A stretch of DNA of 64,000 bases, taken from NCBI GenBank assembly GCA_030620095.1, contig JAUTXW010002471.1:107001-171000 (forward strand). Reading direction: 5' to 3'. This DNA comes from Kuschelorhynchus macadamiae (taxonomy: Eukaryota > Arthropoda > Insecta > Coleoptera > Curculionidae). Position 1 is the stretch's first letter. Each line of letters begins with the position of its first letter. The notes below the pieces were generated by a model, which was not told where the DNA came from, made no database searches, and saw only the letters and a program-made list of their open reading frames with translations. The position numbers were made by a program, and so were the translations under genes. Shown here piece after piece: positions 1 through 14,078 of the stretch.

Positions 1-1165
1 TGCAAAATATAGGTACTAAATAAATAACAAAGATTCAAAAATTATTCATGGTGTCATGTTCACCGTGGCCATATTACATAGGCGGTTGAAATAAACCTTT
101 TCTTACTCAAGCTACGCTAGTAATAAAAGTCGGAGTAAGGGAAGAGTGCAGTATGCAATGCTTTATAATTCGAAAGGTGGGAATGCTCGATTGTTAAATA
201 AATTTACTAATTAGTTCCTCTCTAAATGTGCTATTTTCTGATGATGTTAAATTTATTTTCACCATCAGAGTATTCTTAATTTTACCAACAAGAATAATTC
301 TATCCATGAAGAGAAGATAACTGCTGAAAATCACTTAATAAATGATAATGCATTTGTCTTAAATAATCTACCAATTCAGTTTTCTATAGGAGTCAATGTC
401 GGACATATCACCGCAGTTCGGTGCGGTGCCCGAGGCGCCAGAGCCAAAGGGGCCCAGGCTAAAATTTTAATTAGACTACAAATACTATTAACTTTCGATT
501 ATGAAAAATGTTTAATAAGTTTTCCCCCAACAATCCCAAAGAGCCCTTCTCAAAAGTCCCGAAACAAGAAAATATGAACGTCAGTGAAATCTATTACTCG
601 TCTGTTACACCGTACGGTATAGTTCTTCGAATGTGACTGTGCTATTCGAAACTTATGGACGCTGCTTAACGCCTTAATTGCAGGCTTTTAATACCGGTAG
701 TGACCGGTGAAGTAGTAGAATTAGAGATTGGAAGAATAGTTCATCATAGCTGTACTGAATAAAACTAATGATAAAGAAGTGGAGATTAAGCGAGATACGA
801 AGTTTCTTTTTGGAAATCAGTTTTGTAGCGGTTATTTCGCATAACTTTAATATTCGCCAAAAGTAATTTATCATTTCGTACTCTTCAAGAAAATATTGAA
901 AATTTGAAGGTTTTTTTTGCCAATAGTTAGATTTCTATCACCTTAACATATTAATACAATATCTACGCGATACTTGACTAATCCAATACAGAATAAGTTA
1001 ATTCACTGTTATCTAAAATATGTCTTGAAAAATAAATGAAATTAAATAAATTTAACTATTTTTTTCTCTTATGTTAGACTCTACTGAAGACATTCCCAAA
1101 AAAGATAAATTAAGAGTTTTTAGTAGAACAGTTCAGATTGTTAGAAACGCAAATGTTTTAGCCCT
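1..1165. other. AT-rich stretch without recognisable gene
   Basis: No reading frame here resembles a known family. A short GC-rich patch near 395-460 stands out from the AT-rich surroundings and could be the edge of an old hAT-type transposon, because hAT transposase relics follow at about 1.17 kb, but I could not find matching termini. Confidence 0.4.
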
Positions 1166-1860
1166 TAACTTTGTTTTAGGGAAAGCTCTTTAGAGTTCTA
1201 AGAATTAAAAGATCAGTCTGCGCCTGGTATGACTGAAACGATTTCAAATATATTGAAAAATCTTAATATTCCAATAGTTAATTAGATAGAGTGATGCTAA
1301 TGTGATGGCGTTCAAGCAATAATGAAGCAGGTTCAATCAAATGCAGAATAAGTGCACTGTGACGGTCATAATGTTAATTTAGTGGTGCAGTGGCAAGTTG
1401 CATTTTTACCACAGCATTTTTTACAAATCATTTATAGTTTCTTTGGACTTATTATTGAAAGGTGGAACCTGCTGATTTGAATTACAGGTGAATCAGATAT
1501 AACTCTAAAGAAGCTTATCACTACCCGTTTGTCAGGAGGGATTCAATCAATTGCAGCAATAAAAATTCGATATTTTGACATTTTAAAGACCCTCACAGAA
1601 AATTAATTGAAATCGCCTAAAAAAGAAGAAATTCAAGAAGCTTCGTTTTTAAAAAATAAAATCGAGAAATTTGAATGTATTATTATAACCCTCTTTATGG
1701 TTAAAAGTTTAAGTCAAGTAAACTTCGCTTGGAATACTTTACAAATAATACTTTTACGAGGGAAATAAAAATTTAATATCGATTTACTGGCGAAGAATTA
1801 GAATAGGCTTAAAGCCAGAATTTGAAGTTCAAAGGCAACGAAAAGTAAAAAAAACTTTTC
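1166..1860 (+). pseudogene. ZMYM1-type hAT transposase relic
   Basis: Translated in shifting frames, this stretch reads like the middle of ZMYM1/DUF4371-type hAT transposases. There is a piece reading ELKDQSAPGMTETISN, then a segment matching the usual 'gqgyDGAnvMsG..sGvQa' block, then VHCDGHNVNLVVQ, then a lysine-rich tail of the type found before the dimerisation domain. Several stops and frameshifts interrupt it and no start or end can be fixed. Termini were not found, although an hAT-like terminus lies near 5046. Family assignment is from remembered family patterns and is fairly secure; the gene is certainly dead. Confidence 0.6.
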
Positions 1861-2459
1861 AGTTTTGCTTAAACTTCAGTTTAAAATTAGAGACAATTAT
1901 TTTAAGGCTAATATTTATTTTTATATTATTGATATTTTTTGTAATCATTTATAAGAAAGGTTTTCTACTATGCTTTCTGTACAAAAAAAATAGTTCTTAG
2001 CCCAAGTATCATTTTTTGGTGCATTCTCCGCCGTATGATTAATTACAAACTAGTTCTGACGTTTTTTTAGTCGAGAAATGGTTTCAAAATATGGACCACA
2101 CTAAATAACGTCGTAAGAACGTTGTCCTTCCCATCGTTAGATTAACACGATTTAAGAAAAGTAATAAATACCAATATCAACCTTGAAATTAGCTGTATTA
2201 CGAAAACGTTGGACAGGGCAACGTTAATAAACGTTTCTTGCCATTACGCTAAGGATGAGTAACTAAATAAGACGTTAATAAACGTAGTCATATTAAACTT
2301 TAGAAAACCCATCCCTGGTACGGACAACGGTCCTCACTCCCGTCCAGTCACTCAAACCTGTACTAAAAAGTAAGGTTGGAGGCTGCTAGCTTGTCGTTTG
2401 TTTATGTGTTAATTTCTATAGGATTTTTGTTTTAAAAGGGATAAACAAACAAATAAATT

Positions 2460-3208
2460 TAAATATTCGCCCACAAATTACCGCAAAATAATAAAACAAA
2501 GCAGAGAAATCCAAGAACATCTGGCAATATGTCATGGTTTAAAAGGCATTGAACAAAAAAATACTGCTGATAATCACAGCCCAGGCTATAGTAGTCAATT
2601 AAAAACAGATACGACTACCTGTGCTGCTCTTCATGCAACTAATAAACAACTAGGCATCTTCGATAAATTTAAATATAGGGGAAAATCAGCGGATGAAAAT
2701 TTTGAAGAATTAATCCTGGAAGAAGAAGGTACGTCTTTGATAGTTAGCCAACAAATAAAAGATTGGGCTTTAAAATCTTTAATTTTAAATAAAGCACTTA
2801 AAGAACTCTTCGGCATTTTATCCTATGCTGGTCTAAATAATATACCTAGAGATAGTCGTATTTTAGTGCAAACACATAAAGAAGTGATGTTAGGACAATA
2901 GGTTCCGGATATTTTTGGTATTGTGGAGACCGGCAAAATTTAACAAATGTATTTTTTAGATGGAGTTCCGGTAAATGGAAATTCGAAAACTCAATTTTGG
3001 CGAATTTTAATGAAAACCATAGAATCTCCCAATATTGCACCTCAGGTAGTAGCAATTTACTCTCGGGAAAGTAAGCCGCCAACTGCTGAATTATTCTTTT
3101 TGGGATTCGCTAGAAAAGTGAATGATTTGTAAAAAAAAACCCATGCAATTAAATGAATATGAAATTAAAATTCAGGTAAATGCCTTTATATGTGGCACCC
3201 CAGCAAAT
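2460..3208 (+). pseudogene. CACTA/tnp2-like transposase fragment, 5' part
   Basis: A frame open for about 145 codons (to a TAG at 2899-2901) continues past that stop in the same sense with a segment reading MYFLDGVPVNGNSKTQFWR and ends in FICGTPAN. This order (a 'PRDxRxL' segment, a 'DGLPxxKSSxxxFWPIL' segment, then 'xSFICDxPA') is that of a transposase-like family common in insect genomes that I associate with CACTA/tnp2-type elements; the superfamily name is tentative. The reading ends exactly at a consensus splice donor (GTAAGT, 3209-3214). The next expected part of the same protein is found at 14.08 kb on the same strand. Stops at 2899 and 2941 make it a pseudogene. Confidence 0.55.
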
Positions 3209-3576
3209 GTAAGTTGGTGGAATCTGTTAAGGCTGAACTGCAAGCAGCTGATGAAAAGGCCAGAAAAGGTACCGACGTGTTGGAAAAAACCAATATACGA
3301 CGGACCGTCTCCTGTCTACATCGAAAGAAAGCGCGAGCCAAAGCAATAAAATACAATTATTATTTGACCGGCGCCCGGAATATTTTTTAGGAATTTACGT
3401 GTTTAATACGGCTGTCCGTTTAGGATTTATAATTACCTGTTAGCCCTTGCATATTTATATTTTGTAATGAGTTCAGCCGTTTATCGACTGTGATTTCGAT
3501 GTTCGGATGGTTATCGTTATTCGATTTTCGAATTTATTAGTGTTTTGTGTTATTTGTTATTGACTTTGCTATTAAT

Positions 3577-3744
3577 ATGTCACGCAAATATTCTAATCGT
3601 AAACTTACACCTGGTAGCAGACGAAAAAGTTCAAAACGAAAAGTGAATATTGTAAGGCAAGTACCAGTGACGACTCTTACTCTAAAATTTAGGGTCGGCC
3701 GAGGCTCAAAGCCAATCAAGGACGGTTTCACGTTGAGGGGGTAA
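3577..3744 (+). other. Possible N-terminal fragment of a basic protein
   Basis: An ATG at 3577 opens a short, very basic frame (MSRKYSNRKLTPGSRRK and so on, about 55 codons). Similar short basic starts occur at the head of insect transposase-like genes of the kind seen just upstream, so this may be the start of another dead copy. It may equally be chance. No further coding follows in frame. Confidence 0.2.
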
Positions 3745-3749
3745 TGAAG

Positions 3750-6383
3750 TAATTCTCCTCCCAGACCGGTCCAATATCATGTGTAATTTACATATTTTTA
3801 CATGAAAATTATGGTTAAAAACTTTGCTATGAAACACTATAGCACCAGAGCGATCTGCTGGGTTGGGACTCTTGCAGATCCATAGATAGAGTATTGATGT
3901 AAATATAAACAATGTAATTAAAAAAATTGCTGCAGGAAATAAATTGGACGTTATTCTAGAACTATTTATTAGAGGCTGTTTTTATTTCACTTATGCATGC
4001 CACAAGTATGATAAAAAATATGGGTATTTATTTTGTTCTCATACCATTTATAATAAAATACATTAACAAACTTTTTTTTAAATTAACACCCCCCCAGGAG
4101 GGTTTCCTAAAATAGCCCTTGAGACCAATGTCGTTTTAATTGGTGCCGCGTCTAAATATGGTCAAATACTAGTCTTATTTTTTTCCCTTTATTTCTTCAA
4201 TGATAATTAGGTAGGCACCAACCTATATATAGCAGATCTAGGCTAGAGTATACATTTAATAAATAAGAAAAAAATGTTAGTAAAAAGCTCTAGTCAGTCA
4301 ATTTAATTTTTTGATATTTTAATGTATCTTGTCTCAAGAGGGATATAAAGCTACATACATAACCAAAAAAGTATATTGTCCAGCCAGAACCACGATAAAA
4401 CAAATTGCAAATGATATTACAAATAAAACATTCACTTCACATTTCCTCACCACATTTAAACATGTAACATGGAGTGAAAATTACTAATATAATATATTGA
4501 CCATCATTAGTCATGACTAATGTAAAGAACTAACAAATTAATTTAAAAATAAGTAGTATCATTTTATAATTACAATTAATACCTGTAAAATGGTAATATT
4601 TAATTGGGAAAAATTCCGGGGAGATGGCCACATCGAGACAGGCCGGGGTTGGGTGATATAAATTATGACGAACGTTATAGCCGAGGTTATAGCATTGGAA
4701 ATATGTTTGCGAACGCACTACGTACCGCGTAAATTAGTAGATGAAGTCTAGCGTGTGAGATGACGGGATCGGCTGGCTGAGCCACCCTCTATAATAAAAA
4801 TATTAGAATATCTGCGGACGGTGGCCCGCGGACTGCTGTTAATGGCGTTATTTGTATGTTAGCCAAGCAACGATAATAGGGATACCTACCTATTTTCCTA
4901 TGTGCCTATGAAATAATAAACTATATTTTGGTTTTGTGCGTTTTTGGGATGTTTGCAAAATTATTTTTGAAAAATATTTACTTTTTTAAAAAGAGAATTT
5001 TCCCTGTATATTCCGACCCTGCCGCCCCTGAGGAGCCGTCACTGGTAAGTACGTAATTAGTATTATATTATGGTAGAATATTAGACAATGTGACAGGGTG
5101 ACTAGTTTTACGGCGTATCTCTCTTATTGGTGAAGATAGAGAGATGCGATTTTCGTGGCACAATGCTACTTATTTGTAAAATGAAAGACGCCATAAACAT
5201 CTTTATAAATTGGGTCGGTGGATTTTCAATTGTACGCTATGCTCTTAGCAAAAAAGAAATAAGTTTTGAAGTATTTAGCGTATTTTTTTATTACCTGCCT
5301 AGTGCTTTCGACTGGGCTAGGCCTCGTGAATAATTGATTCCTGCCAAGTTACATATCCCGGCCAGTCTCATTGAAAATTTATTAGTAATATTTTGGTGTT
5401 AAATAGGAACTATGAGAGCAGATATTTAGTTCTGGTCAAATATGTTTTAAATTTTTCATAGCTCTCTTCGTTTCTCAGATACGGGGCTAAATTGAAATCA
5501 TTGCAATGTGAGACCTCACTCATATTTCGACTATGCTTTACCTTATCGAAAAAAACACTAGGTTAAATAGTTTCTTACGTAGAATCCAGTGTTGTAGTCA
5601 GCTTTCAAGGCCTTTGCTTTTGAGATACAATGTGTTATTGTTTTAGAAAAATTCTAGATTTTTTGTTGTTCCAATATGGTAAAAGCTATTTAGTTAAAAC
5701 ATAGCGCATTTTAATAGATATTTAAGGATTGCATTTTGTAAGTACTTATAAGCTACATTAAACTCAACGATAGTCATAGTTATGGGTAACCTTGAGAAGC
5801 TTTGCGATGCGATTGGAATAGTATGCCACTGATTTTTTTTGTCAGATTAATAGCGCTAAAGAAAAGAGAAGGTAAAAATACATATATTTGTCTGGTCGTC
5901 TTCGGGGAAACTTTTTTTTTAGTGCGGGGTAAGGGTTAAAGTTGCTCAAAAATCCAGCGTTTTTTAATACATTTATAAATATGCACGGCATAAATGTACT
6001 TTTTTTTTCAACTGGGATGTTTCACTTTTTTGTAGGTATGTTTTGAAAAGCCAACAAAAGTATTGTGTATGGGTAATTTGAAGAACTTTTTTGAGTAATT
6101 TTGTTATACTGTTAATTTTACTCGTATATGAAATTACTACCTTTTCTAGTTTTTTTGTATGAGAAGGAAGTGGAATAGTCTATTTTTTTTAATGAATGTC
6201 GGACTTTAAGCAAGCAATAAGAAAATTTATTTAAAAAAATGCATAAAATGGAAAACTTTATTATTTGTTTTGAGAAATTAATATTAGTGGTAAAAGAGCA
6301 ATCTCAAACTTATAAGAGTGAATATTAAATATTGTTAAACTCTTCCTGCCCCTATGTTACTTAGATCGTTTTTCCCGTGGTCC

Positions 6384-6446
<63 letters not shown>

Positions 6447-7409
6447 TATATCCGGAGTTTCTTAGACCTTAATGAATTATATTAGTTAGAAATTTTCTTC
6501 GGCCTTTGGTATATAAATTGAATTTAAGCACTAATATATTGAATTTAAACTCTAAAATAGGGTTACTCACGCTCACTGGCTTGGACATAAACTCTCTTTT
6601 TAAAATGTTTTAAATTGTGCGATATTGCCGCTTTTACTTGGTGGCATAATTCGATTTCTAAATGGCATGTCTTGTATATTATTGCTTTTTTGTATTGTGT
6701 TGAACATTCCAACCCTTTTTGTGTTGTTTTCTATACCTAACTGTTTTCAAGGAAATGTCGGTTGAAAATTGACATTTTTAACCCTTCAAAGCTGTGTCTA
6801 TCATCTATCCTAGTTTTCAATTATCTATTTCCTCACACCAATTTCTGCTTTTACACGAGGTGTCAAATTTGACATTTCCTGTCAAAGAAGAATTTGATGT
6901 CAGAATATAGATGACCAAGATAAGAAACTGCAATCCATTTCGTTGCAAGTTAAGTTGTTTGGGAGTACAGAGCCTGAATGGGTCTCAAAAATCAATTTTA
7001 AAGCGTCATTTTCTCAAAAACAGTTAAAATTAGGTATAGGAAACATACCCCAAAAAGAGTTTAGAATATTCAGGACAATACAAAAATATAATAATATACA
7101 GGTCAATGCATTTAGAAAAAGGATGTTGCCTCCGGTTTTAGATATAAGCGCGGCTACACCGCATAATTTAAAATATTTTCAAAACAGAGTTCATATTCAT
7201 CTATGGTGACAGCCAACTTTTCTAAATCATCTACTCATTGGTTTAACAAATACTTCTAATAGGCCACTGAGCTTGAAAAACCCTGTATATACAATATGTC
7301 CGAGGATGGCTTTTACAAGAGGTCTAGGGGACTGAGAATTGAAAGATAGAAAGAAAAGTCACTCTTGATAAGTGTTTTGCTTGAAAAATAAATAAGGTTC
7401 TCGATTTTT
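3750..7409. other. Non-coding AT-rich stretch with TE edges
   Basis: No gene is recognisable. Two features stand out. At 5016-5046 the minus strand reads CCAGTGACGGCTCC..., like the terminus of a ZMYM-type hAT element. At about 7283-7298 the string ACCCTGTATATAC resembles the end of the CAGGGTGT-type mariner-like MITEs seen elsewhere in the window. A reading frame at 6943-7209 matches no family I know. Confidence 0.4.
6387..6442. repeat. (TA)n microsatellite
   Basis: About 56 bases of uninterrupted alternating T and A. It is visible directly in the sequence. Confidence 0.95.
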
Positions 7410-10190
7410 AAAAAAATGTATTTGGTCATTTTGTTTCGACATCTTAAATTGAAACCCTTGTTATCAGTTTTTACCTACTCCGTTGGTCCGCAGATATCCC
7501 AGATATTAAGTTTCTGAATGGTTTACATTAACGATTCTCTTGTTGTTATGTTAAAGTGGCGTATTAGTTGAGGATAGGATCCAGTAAAAAAAACCAAAGG
7601 CCATATTTTAAATTGCCGACGTTTCGCCAATTTACTGTTTCATCATCAGGACACATAGATTTTATATCCTGCATGAAACTCATATTAGTCTTTAACTACT
7701 CCATTGATCCGCAGATATTTCCTAAACCCAAATAATACACCTCTGTAACATAACAACAATAAAATCGTTAACGAAAACCATTTAGAAATTCAATATCTGG
7801 GAAATATCTGCGAACCAACGGAGTAGGTAAAGACTGATAATATGGGTATCATGCAGGATATAATATTTATGTGTCCTGAGGTTGCAAAAATAAAGTTGCG
7901 AAACGCCGACAATTTAAAAAAAAGACATTTGTTTTTTTACTGGATCCTAACCCCAAATAATACACCACTCTAACATAAAAACAAGAGGATCGTTAACGAA
8001 AACCATTTAGAAGCCTAGTATCTGGAAAATACCTGCGGGCCAACGTAGTAGGTAAAGACTGAAGATATCTGTTTCATGCAGGATATAGAATCTATATATG
8101 TACTCTGAGGATGCAACAATACAGTTTCGAAACGTCGGCAATTTAAAAAAGTCTTAGGTTTTTTTTACTGGATCCTAACCCCAAATAATACACGACTCTA
8201 AGATAAAAACAAGAGGATCGGTAATGAAAACCATTTAGAAACTTAATATGGGTTTCATGCTGGATATAGAATCTACATGCGTCCTGCAGATGTAACAATA
8301 AAGTTGCGGAACGTCGATTATTTAAAAATAGTCTTTTGTTTTTGTTACTGGATCCTAACCCCAAATAATACACCACACTATAACAACGAAAGAATAGTTA
8401 ACGAAAACTATTTACAAACTTAATATCTGGGTAATATATGCGGAACAACGGAGTAAAAGTACTGATAATATGTGTTTCATGCAGGATATAAGATCTATAT
8501 ATGTGCCCTGAGGATGCAAACAATTAAGTTGCGAAACGTTGACAATTCAAAAAAATACTTGTTTTTTTTTACTGGATCTTAACCCCAAATAATACAGCAC
8601 TCTGACAAACATTTGTTAACATTATTCCTCCATACTGCATTTTTACCAAAATATTATCAGGTCATCCCCATAATATGAGCCTTAATTTTTGGTCAAAATT
8701 TGAAGTCAATCGGGTAAGTAGTATTTAAGCTATGTCGCGAACTGACACACAGACGGACCGACGGAGTTGATAAAACATGTTTCTTTGGCATCTAGAGACT
8801 AAAACGTGAAGATATGTAAATCTTGAGAGGGTGATTTTCTTCGCGATTACAAAAATTTGGGCGCAATTTTGTTCTGCTATCTTGAATTAGTAACACATTT
8901 TTACTAGTTGAGCCCTATACCACAATTAGTTATGGCACGCAATTCAATCAATCAAGTAGCAATCAATTAATCAATTAAGTAGTTTTTTCAGGCTGAATTT
9001 TTAAACAATTTATTATACCGCCATTTTGTCCGCCATCTTGGAATATTAATTCGAAATAAAAAAAAGCAACTCTTTTCTTCTTTCGCCATGGAGTTGCAAA
9101 TGGTCAATAAATCTCCGTATTAAGCCACGTGCGGCGCTCGACCAATCCAACGTGTCATTTTCAGAAATCGTTCGCTGTACTGAAATTATTGTCAGTAATA
9201 ACACCCGCGCTACGCGAATTTACTGGAAACGACACCCATACCAGACAGCTAGAGATATAAAACTTCTGTTTAGTTGGGACGCTGTTACTAAAAATCCTCA
9301 TTCGCTTGCTAAATGTCGCGCTCGTCGGAAAATGAGCCTACGCTGGAGATCTATATATATGTATCCCTATATAACATTTAATTGTTCGGCAAAAGTTCAT
9401 TGAATAAGTTGATTTTTTTTTATTTTGATTGGTCGCCATTTTGTTTCGTCACCTTGAATTTGTAATACGTCTCTCTATCACATTTAATGCTTGCACAAAA
9501 TTTTAAATAAATTTAGTAAGTAGTTTTTTAGTAATAATTTTTTGACGTATCACTAGGCCACCATCTTTTTTCGCCACATTTTTTGCCAAAATATTACCAG
9601 GTTATCACCATATGACCCATAATGTTTGACCAAAATTTGAAGTCAATCGGGTAAGGAATTTTTAAGCTATGCCCCGAATTTGCAGACAGACAGGCAGAAC
9701 CGACGGAGTTAACAAAACATACTTTTTGGCATCAAGGGGCCCTAAACGTGAATATATGTAAAACCTGGTGACTTTTTTTCACGATTACAAACATTTAATT
9801 TGGCCGCCATTTCGTTCTGTCATCTTGAATTCCTACCACAATTTTACCAGTTCATCTCTATACCATAATTAATTATTGCATAAAATTTCAAATCAATCCG
9901 TTAGGTAGGCTGAATTTTAAAATATTTTATTAAATTGCCATTTTGTTTCGCCATCCTTGATTCGTATCAAAATTTTACCAGTTGATTTCCACAAATTACC
10001 TGATTTCTGTGCAAAAGGTGAGATAAAATGGATAAGTAGTTTTTTAGAATTAATTTCTTTACCCTTTTACTAGGGCGTTATTTTCTTTCGCCATATTTAA
10101 TTTTTACCAAAATGTTACCAGGTCATCCCCATTTAATCCTTAATTTTTAACCAAAATTTGAAGTAAATCAGATTCCTTTACGAGGGAAGT
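7410..10190 (-). repeat. Left arm of large inverted repeat with satellite-like arrays
   Basis: This arm is the reverse complement, block by block, of 10848-13670. Its outer part (about 7.48-8.63 kb) holds about five imperfect units of roughly 220 bp, each containing TGGATCCTAACCCCAAATAA, a CATGCAGGATAT block and GCGGACCAACGGAGTA. Its inner part (8.64-10.19 kb) holds longer units marked by AAAATGGCGG and a repeated TTCACGTTTT block. It ends in ACGAGGGAAGT at 10180-10190, matching the terminus of the right-hand element. It carries no coding capacity. The outer edge is not as complete as in the right arm, whose last 300 bp have no counterpart here. Confidence 0.8.
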
Positions 10191-10847
10191 AAAACCAATT
10201 TTTTAAAAAACACAAAATCTAGTTGGAATCGCAAAAACAAATTTTTTTATCCTAAAATTCCACCTGTTTTACATGATTATAATACTTCTCCACATTTTTA
10301 TTTTTAATCAACAGAAATTTGCTTTTATTGCACATTACCCATAAATATATTTTTATCGCAGTTCTTTCAGTGTATCGAACGCAACGTAATAACTACAATT
10401 CGAGACGCTTCCTGTACGCCAAGACTTGAAAAATTGTGCTGTGGGTAGGCAACTTAAAATACTTTTCGGTTAAAAACCTGTCCAAAAGGGTTTACGCGCT
10501 GCAGAAATACAAAGACATGAGTGCGATTTAACATTTCAAATTTTGCAGCTATGTAGACAAAGGATCAATGTAAGGCGGTAAAGAGCCATTTTGCGGGAAA
10601 GAAATTTATATGTGGCCGCATTTCCGTCAAAAAATGGTCGAAAATGGACAACTTTACTTCGAATTTTATCATTCTAAATTCGATTTATTCAAAAAAATAC
10701 GGATTTAGCGCCCAACTATACATGTTTCCCTATTAAAATCACATTGAAGCTAATTAATACCTTTTATAGTTTTTACATAATACTGCAGCCGCAGAAGGCT
10801 TGCAAATGTTCGTAATATAGCGTGCAGTAGACCCTTAATACCTTTTT
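10191..10847. other. Unique spacer between the inverted arms
   Basis: About 650 bp separating the two inverted arms. I see no open frame of note and no similarity to the arms. It could be the loop of one fold-back element or host DNA between two separate insertions in opposite orientation. Confidence 0.5.
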
Positions 10848-13800
10848 ACTTCCCCCGTAAAAGGGAAGTGTTATAATCGTGAAAAAATCACTCTCCGAGA
10901 TTTTTTCAGATCTTCACGTTTCAGGGTCCCTAGATGACCAAAAACATGTTTTCTTAATTCCTGTCTGTCTGTTCGCGGCGTAGCTAAAAAATTACTTATC
11001 CGATTGACTTCAAGTTTTTGTCAAAAATTAAGGGTCATATAGGGATGACCTGGTAACATTTTGTTGAAAATCCAAATTTTACAAAAATATCAAATATTAT
11101 GTTGAAATTAAGTGGTAAAATTTTGGTACGAATCCAAGATGGCGGAAAAAAATGGCGGCATAATAAAATATTTAAAAATTCAGCCTGAAAAAGCTGCTTA
11201 ATGGTTTGATTTCAAATTGTGTGCTATAACTAATTGTGGTATGGGGATCAGCTAGTAAAATAGTGGTACTAATTCAAGATGGCCGAACAAAATGGCGGCC
11301 AAATAAAATGTTTGTAATCGTGAGAAAATCACCCTCTTAGGTTTTACATATCGTTTTAGCGTCGCTCGATGCCAAAAAATATGTTTTATCAATGTTGGTC
11401 AAAAATTAAGGGTCGTATGAAGATGACCTGGTAACAGTTTGGTAAAAATCCAATACGGCGGAACAAATTGGCGGCCTAGTGAAATATTAAAAAAATATTA
11501 TTAAAAAACTACTCAACCAATTTATCTGAAATTTTGCAAAAAACATCAAGTATTATATTGCAATCAACTGGTAATATTTTGGTACGAATCCAAGATGGCG
11601 GAACAAAATGGCGGCTTAATAAAATATTTAAAAATTCAACCTGAAAAACTGCTTAAAGGTATGTTTTCAAATCGTGTGTAATAACTAATTTTGGTATAGA
11701 TATCAACTAGTAAAATGCTGGTACTAATTCAAGGTGGCCGAACAAAATGGCGACCAAATAAAAAGCATGTTATTGGTTTTATACGTCTTTACATTTTAGG
11801 GTCCCTAGATGCCAAAAAAATATGGTTTATCAATTCCGTCGGTCCGTCTGTCGGTATGTCTGTCTGTCTTCAGTTCGCGGCATAGCTTAAAGACTACTTA
11901 CCTGATTGACTTCAAATTTTTATCAAAAATTAAGAGTCATATGGGTATGACTAGTAATATTTTGGTAAAAATCCAAAATGGCGACGTAGTGAAATGTTAA
12001 AAAAATTATTATGAAAAAACTGCTTATCCAATTTATTTCATATTTTGCATAAACATCAAGTATTATGTTGGAATCAACTGGTAAAATTTTGGTACGAATC
12101 TAAAATGGCGGAACAAAATGGAGGTATAATAAAATATTTAAAAATTCAGCCTGAAAAACCTCCTTAATTGATTGATTTTAAATTGTGTACCATAACTAAT
12201 TGTGGATAGGGCTCAACTAGTAAAACTGTGTCACTAATTCAAGATGGCGGAACTCTCAGGATTTATATATCTTCACGTTTTAGCTTCCCTAGGTACCAAA
12301 AAAACATGTTTTATCAATTCCGTCGGTCCGTGTGTCCATCTGTGTGTCAGTTAGCGACACAGCTTAAATACTGCTTACCCGATTGACTTCAAATTTTGAC
12401 CAAAAATTAAGGCTCATATGGGGATGGCCTGATAATATTTTAGTAAAAATGCAATATGGCGGAACAATGTTAAAAAACGTTTGTTAGAGTGGTGTATTAT
12501 TTGGGGTTAAGATCCAGTAAAAAAAACAAGTATTTTTTTAAACTGTCGACGTTTCGCAACTTAATTGTTGCATCCTCAGGACACATATATAGATCTTATA
12601 TCCTGCATGAAACCCATATTATCAGTACTTTTACTGCGTTGTTCCGGATATATTACCCAGATATTAAGTTTCTAAATGGTTTTCGTTAACAATCCTTTTG
12701 TTGTTATTGTGTGGTGTATTATTTGGGGTTAGGATCCAGTAACAAAAACAAAAGACTAATTTTAAATAGTCGACGTTTCGTAACTTTATTGTTGCATCTT
12801 CACATATGTAGATTCTATATCCAGCATTAAGCCCATATTATCAGTCTTTACATATTCCGTTTGTCCGCAGATATTTCCCAGATATTAAGTTTCTAAATGG
12901 TTTTCGTTACCGATCTTGTTGTTTTTATGTTAGAGTGGTTTGGGGTTAGGATCCAGTAAACAAACAAAAGACTGTTTTAAATTGCCGACGTTTCGAAACT
13001 TTATTATAGCATCCTTAAGATACATATATATAGATTCTATATCCTGCATGAAACATATATTCTCAATCTTTACCTACTACGTTGGACCGCAGATATTTGC
13101 CAGATATTAGGTTTCTAAATGGTTTTCGTTAACGATCTTCTTGTTTTTATGTTAGAGTGGTGTATTATTCGGGGTTAGGATCCAGTAAAAAAAACAAATG
13201 TCTTTTTTTAAAGTGTCGACGTTTCGCCAACTTTATTGTTGCATACTCAGGACACATAAATTTAATATCCTGATACCCATATTATCAGTTTCACATATTG
13301 AAGTTCTAAATAGTTTTCGTTAACGATTTTCTTGTTGTTGTGTTAGAGAGGTGTATTATTTGGGGTTAGGAGATATCTGCGGACCAATGGAGTAGGTGAC
13401 GACTAATCTGGGTTTCATGCAGGATATAAAATCTATGTGTCCTGAGACAGTGAATTGGCGAAACGTCAGCAATTTAAAATATGGCCTTTGGTTTTTTTAC
13501 TAGATCCTATCCTCAACTAATACACCACTCTACATAACAACAAGAGGATCGTTAATGAAATCCATTCAGAAACTTACTATCTGGGATATGTGCGGACCAA
13601 CGGAGTAGGTGAAGACTGATAATCTGGGTTTCAATTTAAGAGGGCGAAACAAAATGACGGCCAAATAAATTTTTAAAAAAATCAACGTAAAAAAATCTTG
13701 TTCTTCTGATTTTAAATTTTGCAGAATATTTAAATGTGAATATAGGATAATTATTGAATTTATTTTAAATTATGTCCAAAAGTCATGTGTGGCATAGCTA

Positions 13801-13966
13801 GAAAGGAAATGGTAAACATATTGGTAGGAATCCAATATGATGGAACAAAATGGCGAGAATGAAGAGACAGTATATATAACTAATAGATACTGTGACAATG
13901 TACTGAACTAACTTGGGTCACACTTCACTCTTCCCAAGAAAAGTAATAATTCATAACGAGGGAAGT
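10848..13966 (+). mobile_element. Non-autonomous element with short TIRs and internal arrays (right arm)
   Basis: The element starts with ACTTCCCCCGT (10848) and ends with ACGAGGGAAGT (13956-13966), 11-bp inverted termini with one mismatch. Inside are tandem AAAATGGCGG-type units (to about 12.48 kb), then five units of about 220 bp (12.49-13.62 kb) and a unique tail. It encodes nothing recognisable and is probably a non-autonomous DNA transposon. A truncated copy in the same orientation lies at 23891-26090 and shares the unique tail, which supports the right boundary. The superfamily is not known to me. Confidence 0.65.
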
Positions 13967-14078
13967 TTCGGGTAAAGGAATTTACCGATTTTTTTAAATA
14001 TATAATATAACGACATGATTTTTTTGTTAAAACATTTTATACAAAACTAAAAAGTTGTAAGTTGTGGTTTTGTTTCAG

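Noticed and set aside
6943..7209. 88-codon plus-strand frame
   Set aside because: No recognisable family or conservation signal; left as non-coding.
8143..8376. Frames reading VYYLGLGSS repeatedly in the arrays
   Set aside because: They are chance translations of the 220-bp satellite-like unit, seen on either strand of both arms.
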